Of a DNA stretch of 64,000 bases, positions 35,268 through 43,484 are shown piece by piece. The DNA comes from Terriglobia bacterium (lineage in GTDB: Bacteria; Acidobacteriota; Terriglobia; Acidiferrales; UBA7541), in the NCBI GenBank assembly GCA_020073375.1, contig JAIQFG010000009.1, forward strand, positions 1-64,000, in the 5' to 3' direction. Below the pieces are notes generated by a model. It was not told the DNA's origin. It searched no databases and was given only the letters and a program-made list of their open reading frames with translations. The position numbers were made by a program, and so were the translations under genes. Numbering within the stretch: position 1 is the stretch's first letter; every line of letters begins with the position of its first letter.

Positions 35268-35388
35268 GTAGCACAGCCATTCTTTATCCCGAGCCCCCGC
35301 GAGGGGTTGGCTGTGTGGTTTTGCGGACCACATCCGCGTCACTAATCTATCTGCGAATTTCAAAATCCGCACAGCCAGAAGTGGCTAC
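35268..35388. repeat. GTAG...CTAC doublet, family D, with enlarged left loop
   Basis: The left arm begins GTAGCACAGCCATTCTT, has about 23 extra bases, and then resumes GTTGGCTGTG. The right arm is GCACAGCCAGAAGTGGCTAC. The complement of 35385-35387 is the TAG stop of the YVTN gene. Confidence 0.8.
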
Positions 35389-36398
35389 GCCCCCGGCACC
35401 ACCATCGTCAGCAGCCGCTTCGGACCTTCCCCGGTCTTGACCGTGGCCACCACTTCCCGCGATTTCGCCTCGATGATCGTCGTGGTGTTCCCCGCGCAGT
35501 TGCTCACGGCCACATATTTGCCGTCGGGCGAAAATCCGATCCAGTTCGGGCACTCGCCGGTGGCGATTTCCTTGGAAAGTTTTTTCGAGGCCACGTCGTA
35601 CACATACACGCCGTTGTCGGACAGGCTGGTAACCCACAATTCCTTTTCGTCGCCCGACAGCGCGATCCCGTGCGTCTCTGTGTGCGGCTCGAGGATGCAA
35701 TCCGCGGGAGGCGCGGCCGGCAGGTCCACGCGCGCGATTTCCTTCTTGGTCGAAATATTCACGATCTCAAAGCCGTGGTAATCCGACAGCGCGACGTACA
35801 AGGTTTTTTCGTCCCGCGTCACCGCATAAGGCCGCGGAATTCCGCCCACCGGAATCTTGTCCGTATATTCCATCTTCTTCAGGTCGATGCGGTTGATCTG
35901 ATGATCGTCCATGGACGAAACGTACAGGACGTCGTTGCGCCCCGTGTTGTACGCGTTGTGCGGCGCGTTGACCGGCAGCACCTTTACGATTTTTCCCTGC
36001 GGGATGTCGATGATGTCCACGCCGCCCACGTCGCGAATCGGCACCGCCACGTAATGGCCGTCCGGCGTCGACGCGCACTGATTGGGCCGCCCGGTCAGCG
36101 CAATCGTCGCGGTCACCTGGTTGGTGGCCGTGTCCACCACCTTCAGCATTTTCTCCGATTCGATCGTGGCAAAAAGTTTCTGCCCGTCGGCCTGCGCGCA
36201 CACGCCGTGCACGCGCTTGCCCACCGTGATCTCCGCGTCGGCCTTCATCGTGGCCAGATCGATCCGCGTAATGGTCGTCCCCAGGCTGTTCGTGACGAAC
36301 ACTTTCGCGCTCCCCATTTTTGCGGGCGCCACCTTGCTCAGTCCGAATGCGCAAAATGCCAGGGCCGCCATCACCGCCCAACGTGCGCGTGGGTTCAT
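35385..36398 (-). CDS. Exported YVTN-type beta-propeller protein
   Basis: From ATG 36398 (GGAGACA site) the protein has 337 residues, with a signal peptide ending near KVAPAK. About six to seven blades follow, of the type VFVTNSLGTTITRIDLATM, KLFATIESEKMLKVVDTATN and YVAVSNCAGNTTTIIEAKS. YVTN/lactonase-like propellers bind proteins or small ligands; a lactonase active site cannot be confirmed. The stop is inside a family D repeat arm. Confidence 0.88.
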   Translation of the reverse strand: MNPRARWAVMAALAFCAFGLSKVAPAKMGSAKVFVTNSLGTTITRIDLATMKADAEITVGKRVHGVCAQADGQKLFATIESEKMLKVVDTATNQVTATIALTGRPNQCASTPDGHYVAVPIRDVGGVDIIDIPQGKIVKVLPVNAPHNAYNTGRNDVLYVSSMDDHQINRIDLKKMEYTDKIPVGGIPRPYAVTRDEKTLYVALSDYHGFEIVNISTKKEIARVDLPAAPPADCILEPHTETHGIALSGDEKELWVTSLSDNGVYVYDVASKKLSKEIATGECPNWIGFSPDGKYVAVSNCAGNTTTIIEAKSREVVATVKTGEGPKRLLTMVVPGA

Positions 36399-36541
36399 CG
36401 CGTGTCTCCTGTTCTCCATCGATTCAGGTTGCAATTTGCCGGGATTATACCGCCGCACAGCGCGCCGTTCCTAGGATTCGTTCGCGCCATCCAACGCTCC
36501 TGGAACGCAAGAGGCAGCACCGCTAGCGAGCCCCGCATTTC

Positions 36542-36617
36542 GTAGCGCCGGCGTCTCGCCGGCAGCCTTTTCCACTGTTTGCTCGGGCCAAAAGAGCCGG
36601 CGGGTCGCCGGCGCTAC
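36542..36617. repeat. GTAG...CTAC doublet, family A
   Basis: GTAGCGCCGGCGTCTCGCCG and the inverted arm CGGGTCGCCGGCGCTAC about 30 bp apart, between two leftward genes. Confidence 0.88.
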
Positions 36618-36631
36618 AAAATATTCTCGCC

Positions 36632-37165
36632 TCATCGCATCTTCGATTTCAGCTTGATCGTCTTCCCATCCACCACAAACGTGCCGTATCCGTGATGATG
36701 GATCGTCCTGGGATTTTTCTGCGCGGGATCCTTCCAGGCCTTGAGCACTTCCAGAATGAAAAGGTTATAGCTGTTCACCAGCCGCGTATCGGCCACCCTG
36801 CACTCCAGATTGGCGAAACATTCCGCCACCAGCGGCGCCGCCACCTTCGCGGCAGGCGCCCGCGTCAGCCCGATCGCCGCAAACTTGTCGACATCGCGCC
36901 CCGAACAGTTGCCCACTTCCACCACCTTGCTCGCCAATTTCACCGCGGGAATCGAGATCACGCATTCCCCCGTCGCCCGCAGCGCCGCAAAGCTGTAATT
37001 CGCGCCGCTCACCACGCAGGCCACCAGCGGCGGCTCAAACTCCACCATCATGTGCCACGACATGGTCATGACGTTCACTCGCCCCTTGCGCGAAGTCGTC
37101 AGCAGCACCACCGGCCCCGGTTCGAGCAGTTGGTAGACTTTGGCCAGCGGCAAATCCTTCATCAT
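36632..37165 (-). CDS. Flavin reductase-like (FMN-binding split barrel) protein
   Basis: The 177-residue protein has the flavin-reductase fold: PVVLLTTSRKGRVNVMTMSWHMMV (FMN contact), PPLVACVVSGANYSF, and CVISIPAVKLA. It starts at an ATG after GAGGAG. Members supply reduced FMN/FAD to two-component monooxygenases or reduce other flavins. The HpaB-like oxygenase 6.5 kb upstream is the only obvious local partner. The closer DUF447/FMN-reductase-type relatives also exist, so specificity is open. Confidence 0.88.
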   Translation of the reverse strand: MMKDLPLAKVYQLLEPGPVVLLTTSRKGRVNVMTMSWHMMVEFEPPLVACVVSGANYSFAALRATGECVISIPAVKLASKVVEVGNCSGRDVDKFAAIGLTRAPAAKVAAPLVAECFANLECRVADTRLVNSYNLFILEVLKAWKDPAQKNPRTIHHHGYGTFVVDGKTIKLKSKMR

Positions 37166-37302
37166 CCTCGCAGCTCCTCGCGCGCGCGATGTTCCCGCCC
37201 AGAAGTTATAACAATTTCAGCAAAGGGTCCACGCGGCGCGCGCGTTCTCGTCAAGCGCACTTCCGCCTTGCAATCGTTTCCCGCAGCGGGAACAATCCTT
37301 TC

Positions 37303-37890
37303 GTGGAAATTCACGAGTGGAACAAGCGTTACCGCCTGCGAGAACACGAGACGTCGGATTTTGAATCCCCGCCCACGCCTCTCCTGGTGGAAACCATCGC
37401 ACCGCTCGCGCCCGGCAGCGCCCTCGACCTCGCCTGTGGCGCCGGCCGCAACGCGCTGTGGCTTGCCGAGCACGGCTGGCAGGTCACCGCTGTCGACGGC
37501 TCATCCGTGGCCATCGAAACGCTGCGCGACCGCGCCGCCGAGCGCAATTTGCCCATCGCGGCAGTCGTCGCCGACCTCGAAAAACACGAATTTGAAATCG
37601 AGCGCGACCGCTGGGACTTGATCGCCATCTGCTACTACCTGCAACCAAATTTATTTGAGCCCGCCAAGCGCGGCGTGAAGCCCGGCGGCATCCTCATCGC
37701 CATCGTTCACATCACCGAGCCCGGCCAGGCGCAAACCCGCCACAGCCTGCGCCCCGGAGAACTCGAAGCATTTTTCAAAGGCTGGGAAATCCTGCATCGC
37801 CACGAAGGCATCCCCACCGACAAGCCCCACCGCCGCCCCGTAGCCGAACTCGTAGCCCGCCGCCCGCCACTGTCCATATGGCCCACGTAG
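37303..37890 (+). CDS. SAM-dependent methyltransferase (TehB-like)
   Basis: From GTG 37303 the product has 195 residues (a longer frame goes to 37189). The class I methyltransferase signature is clear: motif I LDLACGAGRNALWLAEHG, an acidic strand end VTAVDGSS, and motif IV WDLIAICYYLQ. The pattern resembles TehB/UbiE-like enzymes that methylate small molecules or metalloids. The substrate is unknown. The stop TAG lies in the GTAG of a family F repeat. Confidence 0.85.
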   Translation: MEIHEWNKRYRLREHETSDFESPPTPLLVETIAPLAPGSALDLACGAGRNALWLAEHGWQVTAVDGSSVAIETLRDRAAERNLPIAAVVADLEKHEFEIERDRWDLIAICYYLQPNLFEPAKRGVKPGGILIAIVHITEPGQAQTRHSLRPGELEAFFKGWEILHRHEGIPTDKPHRRPVAELVARRPPLSIWPT

Positions 37891-37913
37891 GGGCACGGCA
37901 TTGCCCTGCCCCG
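37887..37913. repeat. Palindromic repeat, family F (degenerate), containing the methyltransferase stop
   Basis: GTAGGGGCACGGCATTGCCC resembles the perfect palindrome at 23286-23313. Bases 37888-37890 are the TAG stop. Confidence 0.75.
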
Positions 37914-38002
37914 CGATCGAGGCTTGTGCAAACTAGATTTCACAGGAGAGAAAGACTCCCCGCAAGGTGGAACGCCGCGCACAAATCCGCCACTCAAAAA
38001 AA

Positions 38003-38064
38003 CTTGTCATTCCGACCGAAGGGACGGCGCTCTTCGCCGCCCCGCAGCGGAGGAATCTCTCTAG
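38003..38064. repeat. TTGTCATTCCGA...GGAATCTCT intergenic repeat
   Basis: It starts CTTGTCATTCCGACCGAAGG and ends AGGAATCTCTCTAG. A related inverted-end element is at 41922-42027. Confidence 0.5.
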
Positions 38065-38107
38065 AATTTTTTGAATTTCACGACCAACCAAGGCGCCCGC
38101 GGAAACC

Positions 38108-38563
38108 CTACTTGGACCCCATCATCGCGTCGATCGAAATCCCGTTCTCCCCGATATGCGCCAGCAGATAATAATAAAGGAAGGCATAAATCAGCTGCAG
38201 CCCCGACACCAGCCAGTCCTGCGCCAGATTCGTCCCGATCACCAGGCACAGAACCACAATCCCCCCGCCAATCAGCGCGAACCGCGTCAACAGCCCCACC
38301 AGCAGCAACAGCCCCAGAATCGTCTCCACCCACGGCTGCACCGTGGCAAACGCCGGCAACATCCCCAGCGGAATCCCGTGCGCGTGCTCAAAATAGTGGT
38401 TCAAGTAAGCCAGAAACGCATCGTGCCCCATCAGAATCCGGCTCACCCCATGCAGCATGATGTTCGCGCCAAACGACACGCGCAGGATCGCGTACGCCAC
38501 ACTCGTGTCGGACGAAACCCCGCCCGCAGCCCGCGCACTTCCCGCACTGGTCGATTCGCTCAT
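38108..38563 (-). CDS. DoxX family membrane protein
   Basis: The 151-residue protein has four membrane helices (about residues 25-45, 72-92, 97-113, 120-140) in the DoxX pattern: AILRVSFGANIMLHGVSRI, an amphipathic segment, and WVETILGLLLLVGLLTRFAL. DoxX-like proteins work in thiosulfate:quinone oxidoreductase or in thiol-redox membrane complexes. No partner gene is next to it. ATG 38563 or 38566 can serve as start after a GAGG site. Confidence 0.85.
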   Translation of the reverse strand: MSESTSAGSARAAGGVSSDTSVAYAILRVSFGANIMLHGVSRILMGHDAFLAYLNHYFEHAHGIPLGMLPAFATVQPWVETILGLLLLVGLLTRFALIGGGIVVLCLVIGTNLAQDWLVSGLQLIYAFLYYYLLAHIGENGISIDAMMGSK

Positions 38564-38791
38564 CATCCATCCTCGGCAAGTTTCAGATTTGGCCCGCCAC
38601 GCCGCCCGCTTCGCACCCAACCCGATTTCCCGGGCTTGTTGGCTGGGAGTCTATCGCTTCCTTGCGCGAGGTACAACTGCGCTTTCTTCAAATTAAGTTT
38701 TTCACGATCGCAGTTCCGCGCCTCATGCCAAATTCGGTTGGGCCAGGAATTTTCCACGAGGGCTGCGACAATTCGGCGCGTCGAATCCGCC

Positions 38792-39853
38792 CTACTGGCT
38801 CACCCTCTCCGCAATCGCCTTCCCCACAATTTCCGTACTCGCCTTCCCGCCCACATCCGGCGTGCGATATTCCGGCGCGGCCAGCACATCCTCGATGGCG
38901 CGCTCGATCGCGTCCGCGGCCTTTTCTTCGCCGAAGTGGCGGAGCATCATCGCGCCGGACCAGATTTGCCCGATGGGATTGGCGATGCCTTTCCCGGCGA
39001 TGTCCGGAGCGGAGCCATGCACGGGCTCGAACATCGAGGGATATTTCCGGGGCGGATTCAAATTCGCCGACGGAGCGATCCCGATCGATCCCACCACGGC
39101 GGGGCCCAGGTCGGAAAGAATGTCGCCGAACAGGTTCGATCCCACCACCACGTCAAACGATTCGGGCCGCCGCACAAAATGCGCCGTCAGGATGTCGATG
39201 TGATACTGGTCGGTGCGCACGTCCGGAAATTGCGCCGCCATGGCATGAAAGCGCTCGTCCCAATACGGCATGGTGTGGATGATGCCGTTCGATTTCGTCG
39301 CGGACGTGACGTGCGATTTGCGCTTTCGCGCCAGCTCGAACGCGAATCGCAAGATGCGGTCCACGCCGCGCCGCGTGAAAATCGTCTGCTGCATGGCCAT
39401 TTCCTCATCGGTGCCGTCGAAAATCCGCCCGCCGACGTTCGAGTACTCGCCCTCTACGTTTTCGCGCACCACGCAGAAGTCGATTCCTCCGGGCTTCGCG
39501 TTCTTCAGCGGGGAATCGACGCCCTTCAACATGCGCACCGGCCGCAGGTTCGCGTACTGCTCAAAGCTGCGGCGGATCGGGATCAGCAGCCCCCAGAGCG
39601 AAATGTGATCCGGCACACCCGGATATCCTACCGCCCCCAGAAAAACGGCGTCGAACGGGCGCAGTTGCGCCAGGCCATCGTCCGGCATCATTTTTCCCGT
39701 CTTCAGGTAGGTCTCGCAGCTCCAGCCGAAATGCTGCTGCGACAATTGAAAACCAAAATGCCGCCCCGCCGCTTCCAGCACGCGCAATCCTTCGGGCACC
39801 ACTTCTTTTCCGATCCCGTCTCCGGGTATCACCGCGATTTTGTATGTATTCAT
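38792..39853 (-). CDS. Tartrate/isopropylmalate-type dehydrogenase (TtuC-like)
   Basis: The 353-residue protein is a beta-decarboxylating NAD-dependent dehydrogenase. It has GDGIGKEV, the substrate arginine region RRSFEQYANLRPVR, FCVVRENVEGEYSNVGGR, metal-binding DILSDLGPAVVG and the NAD-site EPVHGSAPDIAGKG. The segment HFGWSCETYLKTGKMMP and the DHISLWGLL loop fit tartrate dehydrogenase/decarboxylase better than LeuB. It lies 30 bp after an exported class II aldolase gene on the same strand, so the two may be co-transcribed. Confidence 0.9.
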   Translation of the reverse strand: MNTYKIAVIPGDGIGKEVVPEGLRVLEAAGRHFGFQLSQQHFGWSCETYLKTGKMMPDDGLAQLRPFDAVFLGAVGYPGVPDHISLWGLLIPIRRSFEQYANLRPVRMLKGVDSPLKNAKPGGIDFCVVRENVEGEYSNVGGRIFDGTDEEMAMQQTIFTRRGVDRILRFAFELARKRKSHVTSATKSNGIIHTMPYWDERFHAMAAQFPDVRTDQYHIDILTAHFVRRPESFDVVVGSNLFGDILSDLGPAVVGSIGIAPSANLNPPRKYPSMFEPVHGSAPDIAGKGIANPIGQIWSGAMMLRHFGEEKAADAIERAIEDVLAAPEYRTPDVGGKASTEIVGKAIAERVSQ

Positions 39854-39883
39854 GAAATGATTGCCTCCGCTTCCCTTGGTTTA

Positions 39884-40681
39884 TTATTCGACTTTTCCCA
39901 CCCGCGCCTTCCACAATTCCCACGGACGCGAAACGACGGCGTCAATGGACACGCCCGCCTTGGCCGATTCCTCCGGCGACAAAAATATCACCGGCCCGAG
40001 CTGCGCCGCCTGCGCCTGCAGCCGCGCGTTCACCTGCGTATAGATCGCGCGAAAAACCACTTGCGGCACCGCATTGCCCACGGCGACGTATCCATGCCCG
40101 CGCATCAGGACCACGGCGCTATTTCCCAGCGATTTTGCCAGCGCGTCGCCAAGCTTGTTGTCGCGGACCAGCATGTCGGTCATCCCCGCGGCGTCCCGAA
40201 TATCAAAAATGGGCGCGCCCGCGCCCAGAAACGCGCTCATGTGATAGATCGGACGAAGAGCCGTTCCCGTCACCGTGAAGGGAATCACTTCCGGCGAATG
40301 GCTGTGCACGATGGCCATCACGTCGGGCCGCGCGCGGTAAATCGCGGCGTGAATGTACCGTTCCACGTAGGAAGTGCGCCCGCGCGCATCGATCGGCTCG
40401 CCCACGCTGTTGTATTCCAAGATATCGCCGCGTGTCACGATCCCCGGCGCCATGCTGCGCGCCATCAGAAATTTGCCGGGATCCTTGGGGTCGCGCGCGC
40501 TCACGTGGCCGAATCCGTCCAGCACATCCTGATCCGCCAGAATGCGGTTGGCGTAGACCAGGTCTTCGACCAGCTTCGCATCGGGGGCCGCCGCAGAATT
40601 CTGCGCCCGCCCGGCCCACGCGAATACCGCAAGCGCGCCGACGCACAGCGCGATCAGGACGCCAATTCTTATTCCTCGCAT
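39884..40681 (-). CDS. Exported class II aldolase/adducin-family protein
   Basis: From ATG 40681 (CCGGAGAG site) the protein has 265 residues. An N-terminal signal peptide (VLIALCVGALAVFAWAGRAQ) is unusual, as class II aldolases are normally cytosolic. The zinc site is visible: HSH in IVHSHSPEV and a third histidine in RGHGYVAVG. An N-terminal ANRILADQDVLDGFGHVSAR segment is typical of the family. It is upstream of a tartrate-type dehydrogenase gene and divergent from an exported amidohydrolase, 240 bp apart. The substrate is unknown. Confidence 0.88.
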   Translation of the reverse strand: MRGIRIGVLIALCVGALAVFAWAGRAQNSAAAPDAKLVEDLVYANRILADQDVLDGFGHVSARDPKDPGKFLMARSMAPGIVTRGDILEYNSVGEPIDARGRTSYVERYIHAAIYRARPDVMAIVHSHSPEVIPFTVTGTALRPIYHMSAFLGAGAPIFDIRDAAGMTDMLVRDNKLGDALAKSLGNSAVVLMRGHGYVAVGNAVPQVVFRAIYTQVNARLQAQAAQLGPVIFLSPEESAKAGVSIDAVVSRPWELWKARVGKVE

Positions 40682-40921
40682 ACATGCTCTCCGGAAAAAT
40701 TCTGATTTCGCATTTCGCGATGAACGCGTGGCCGGAAATCGCAGCCCGTGAATTGTATCAAGAGCGGGCCGCATGGGCAGGGAGAATCTGGCGCAGGGAC
40801 AGGGCCGGGTCAAGCGGCAAGAAGCACGTGGACCGCCGCAAAATCCGGGTTACAATCTTGCGAAAAGTTTTTGCAAATGTTTTCGCAATTATCCGTGAGA
40901 CGAATTCCAGGAGAGCTGCCA

Positions 40922-41890
40922 ATGTTGACGCGACGCGAAGTTTTGCTGGGCGGGGCCGTTGCAGGGGCGGGAATGTTTCTCGGCGGGCAAGAACCCGCTT
41001 CCGCAAAGGCTTCCCAGCCATCCACCGCCGTAAATTTCAAGGTCCCGGAAGGCGCCTGCGATTGCCACACGCACGTCTTCGGCGACCCGCAGCGTTTTCC
41101 CATGGCCCCCTCGCGCAATTACACGCCGGAGCCCGCTTCGGTCGCCGAAATGCGCGCCCTGCACCGCGCGCTGCACACCACGCGCGTGGTGATCGTGAAC
41201 CCCTCGATTTACGGCACCGATAATTCCTGCACTCTCGACGGCATCAAACAGCTGGGCGCCGAGGCTCGCGGCGTCGCCGTGATCGACGAGAAAACTCCGG
41301 ACTCCGCCCTCGCCGACATGGACAAGGCAGGCATTCGCGGCATCCGCATCAATCTGGAAACCGCCGGTCAGACCGATCCTGCCGCCGCGCGCGCGCGCTT
41401 CCAAACCGCCGTCAACCGCATAAAGGGCGGCAAATGGCACATCCAGATTTACACGCGTCTCTCTGTGATTGAAGGCTTGAAGGATCAGATTGCCGCGGCG
41501 CCCATGCCCGTGGTCTTCGATCACTTTGGCGGAGCGCAGGCGGTGCAGGGAGTCTCGCAGCCCGGCTTTGAAACATTAGTGAGCCTGGTTCGATCGGGAA
41601 AAGCTTACGTCAAAATTTCCGCGCCTTACCGCGCCTCCACCCAGCCCGGCTACGCGGACGTCGCGCCGCTGGCCAAGGCGCTCATCGACGCCAATCCGAA
41701 GCGCATGTTGTGGGGAAGCGACTGGCCGCATCCCGGCACTCCGATCCCCGGCCGCAGCCTCTCGGAACTTACGCCTCTTTTCAAGATCGATGACGGCCAG
41801 GTATTGAACCTGCTCCCGGTGTGGGCGCCCGACGCCGCCGTCAGAAAAACAATCTTGGTCGATAATCCGGCGGGCCTCTACGGATTCTGA
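40922..41890 (+). CDS. Exported amidohydrolase, 2-pyrone-4,6-dicarboxylate hydrolase-like
   Basis: From ATG 40922 (after AGGAGAG) the protein has 322 residues. It begins with a Tat-like signal (TRREVLLGGAVAGAG). The TIM-barrel amidohydrolase fold shows CDCHTHVFG (HxH), YGTDNSCTLDGI, GIRGIRINL, PVVFDHFGG and LWGSDWPHPG with the final metal or catalytic aspartate. This order matches the PDC lactonase (LigI) group of PF04909, which opens a lactone in lignin-derived aromatic degradation. Export is atypical for LigI. The exact substrate is inferred only by family. Confidence 0.88.
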   Translation: MLTRREVLLGGAVAGAGMFLGGQEPASAKASQPSTAVNFKVPEGACDCHTHVFGDPQRFPMAPSRNYTPEPASVAEMRALHRALHTTRVVIVNPSIYGTDNSCTLDGIKQLGAEARGVAVIDEKTPDSALADMDKAGIRGIRINLETAGQTDPAAARARFQTAVNRIKGGKWHIQIYTRLSVIEGLKDQIAAAPMPVVFDHFGGAQAVQGVSQPGFETLVSLVRSGKAYVKISAPYRASTQPGYADVAPLAKALIDANPKRMLWGSDWPHPGTPIPGRSLSELTPLFKIDDGQVLNLLPVWAPDAAVRKTILVDNPAGLYGF

Positions 41891-41921
41891 TTTGGTCGCA
41901 GAAGTGTTCTGGAAGCGAAAA

Positions 41922-42027
41922 CCGTCATTCCAAGTCCCGGTAGGAACCGGGATAAACTCCGCTAGGAATCCCTCTTTCTTGTGCGCCTAGGCCAAGGAGG
42001 GATTCATCGTTTCGTCCGGAATGACGG
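41922..42027. repeat. Inverted-end intergenic element CCGTCATTCC...GGAATGACGG
   Basis: Ten-base terminal inverted repeats (41922-41931 and 42018-42027) enclose about 85 bp containing two GGAATCCCTC/GAGGGATTC-like inner copies. No coding frame is present. A related one-sided copy is at 38003-38064. Confidence 0.6.
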
Positions 42028-42088
42028 CGCAATGCAATTGTCCGCGCTAGGCGAACCTGCCGTGCCGGAGACCGGTGTCGCCCTTGTA

Positions 42089-42104
42089 GCGCCGGCGCCA
42101 CAAA
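42089..42104 (+). repeat. Degenerate single arm of repeat family A
   Basis: GTAGCGCCGGCGCCAC matches the outer part of the family A arm without a partner. Confidence 0.5.
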
Positions 42105-42157
42105 AAGTGCGCAGAATCAGCACCGGCGATTCCTCAAAACAGCAAATGCAACAGCCA

Positions 42158-42655
42158 CTAATTCTGCGGCGGAGGCGCCCCTGGATTATCCCCGCCCGGA
42201 TTCCCGCCGCCTTGATTGTCGCTACCCGGCCCACCTGACCCGCCGCGCCGGCCCTGCATCCTCTGCATGCGTTCTTGCTCCAGCTTGTCGAATTTCTCTT
42301 TCTGCTTGTCGTCGAGCTGGTTGCGGACCTGCGCGTTCGTGTCCTGCATGAGTTTCATCATCTTGCCGCGCCGCTCTTGCCGGTCGCCTGACGAATCCTC
42401 CCTCATGTCGTCCATCTTCTTTTGCGAATCCACCAGAATCTGCTTGATCTTCGTCTGCTGGTCGGCGGTCAGGTCAAAATCCTTCGTCATTTGCTTCACG
42501 CGCTCGTCGGGAGATATCGGCCCCATTCCTCGCCGCCCGCCTTCCGGCCGGGGTCCTCCGCCCCCTCCCATTTGTGCGGCCCGCACGCCGGCCGCCAGAA
42601 ACGGCACAGCCAGCAAAAGCGCAAAAATCGTCAAAACTCTGCGTCGCGATGACAT
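42158..42655 (-). CDS. Spy/LTXXQ-like small periplasmic protein
   Basis: From ATG 42655 (GGGAGGAAT site) the protein has 165 residues: a signal peptide (residues 1-25), a glycine-rich linker and a central helical region (about residues 48-135). The helical region has DLTADQQTKIKQILVDSQK, an LTxxQ-type motif shared by Spy/CpxP chaperones and zinc-resistance-associated proteins. The tail is a long Gly/Asn/Pro-rich region. It is probably a periplasmic stress or folding helper. No Cpx system is visible. Confidence 0.8.
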   Translation of the reverse strand: MSSRRRVLTIFALLLAVPFLAAGVRAAQMGGGGGPRPEGGRRGMGPISPDERVKQMTKDFDLTADQQTKIKQILVDSQKKMDDMREDSSGDRQERRGKMMKLMQDTNAQVRNQLDDKQKEKFDKLEQERMQRMQGRRGGSGGPGSDNQGGGNPGGDNPGAPPPQN

Positions 42656-42893
42656 GATTATTATTCCTCCCTCTCGAAATGCCCGTGCATCAGCATAGAT
42701 GGGGCAACGCCCCCTATGGGATGTTCCGCTGGCATGGACACTCTTTAAATACCTTCCGGGATGCCGAAAGGTTCCACAATCGGAGTAAAATACGGCCCGC
42801 CATGAACACACTCTCCCAATTCGGACGCATCCCGACGGAAGCGCGCTCATATCAAAAGTGTTGCTCGACGGCCGCCCGAAAGGACAACTCGCG

Positions 42894-43361
42894 ATGATTT
42901 CGATTCGGGACGCCAACGCGAACGACGCGGTTGCCATCGCCCGCCTGGTCAACACGGCCTTTCTGGTTGAGCAGTTCTTCATCGAACGCGACCGCACCAA
43001 TCCCGAAGTGGTCCGCGGCATGATGAAAAAAGGAAAATTTCTCCTCGCTGAGGACGAACACAGCCTGGTCGGCAGCATCTACGTGGAACTGCGCGGCGAG
43101 CGCGGGTATTTCGGCATGTTGTCCATCGAGCCCTCCCGGCAGGGCATGGGCGTGGGGCACCGCCTGGTCGACGCCGCCGAAAACTATTTTCTGGATGCGG
43201 GCTGCATGTGGAGCGACCTGATTATCGTCAACGTTCGCACGGAACTTCTCGCGCTTTACGGCCGCTGGGGATACAAGGAAACCGGCACCGCTCCCTACGA
43301 CGATCCTCACCCCACGAAGATCCCCGTCCATTTCATCTTGATGTCCAAGCCGCTCTCTTAA
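42894..43361 (+). CDS. GNAT family N-acetyltransferase
   Basis: The 155-residue protein starts at ATG 42894. The acetyl-CoA-binding motif A is clear (YFGMLSIEPSRQGMGVGHRLVDAAE, about residues 76-100). It is preceded by a beta-strand block (SLVGSIYVELRGERG) and followed by a WGYKETGTAPYDD end. The substrate is not predictable from sequence. Its TAA stop is directly followed by GTAGGACAGG of a family B repeat arm. Confidence 0.9.
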   Translation: MISIRDANANDAVAIARLVNTAFLVEQFFIERDRTNPEVVRGMMKKGKFLLAEDEHSLVGSIYVELRGERGYFGMLSIEPSRQGMGVGHRLVDAAENYFLDAGCMWSDLIIVNVRTELLALYGRWGYKETGTAPYDDPHPTKIPVHFILMSKPLS

Positions 43362-43386
43362 GTAGGACAGGCTTCAGCCTGTCGGT
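43362..43386 (+). repeat. Single arm of repeat family B
   Basis: GTAGGACAGGCTTCAGCCTG followed by TCGGTTTTC, starting immediately after the GNAT stop codon. Confidence 0.8.
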
Positions 43387-43420
43387 TTTCGCCCGCCCCG
43401 AATGAGATGTGCGTCTTCCT

Positions 43421-43484
43421 GGCGCCGGCATCTTTGTTTCTTGGCGCGCGTGTGAAAAGCCCGCCGGCGAGACGCCGGCGCTAC
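43421..43484. repeat. Family A repeat, left arm degenerate, right arm intact
   Basis: The right arm GCCGGCGAGACGCCGGCG ends in CTAC, which abuts the stop of the dioxygenase gene. The left part (GGCGCCGGCATC) is decayed. Confidence 0.7.

Noticed and set aside
38156-40705. Very long plus-strand open frame (about 850 codons)
   Set aside because: It runs antisense to the DoxX, tartrate dehydrogenase and aldolase genes, all of which have clear motifs and ribosome-binding sites. Long antisense frames are common in GC-rich DNA.
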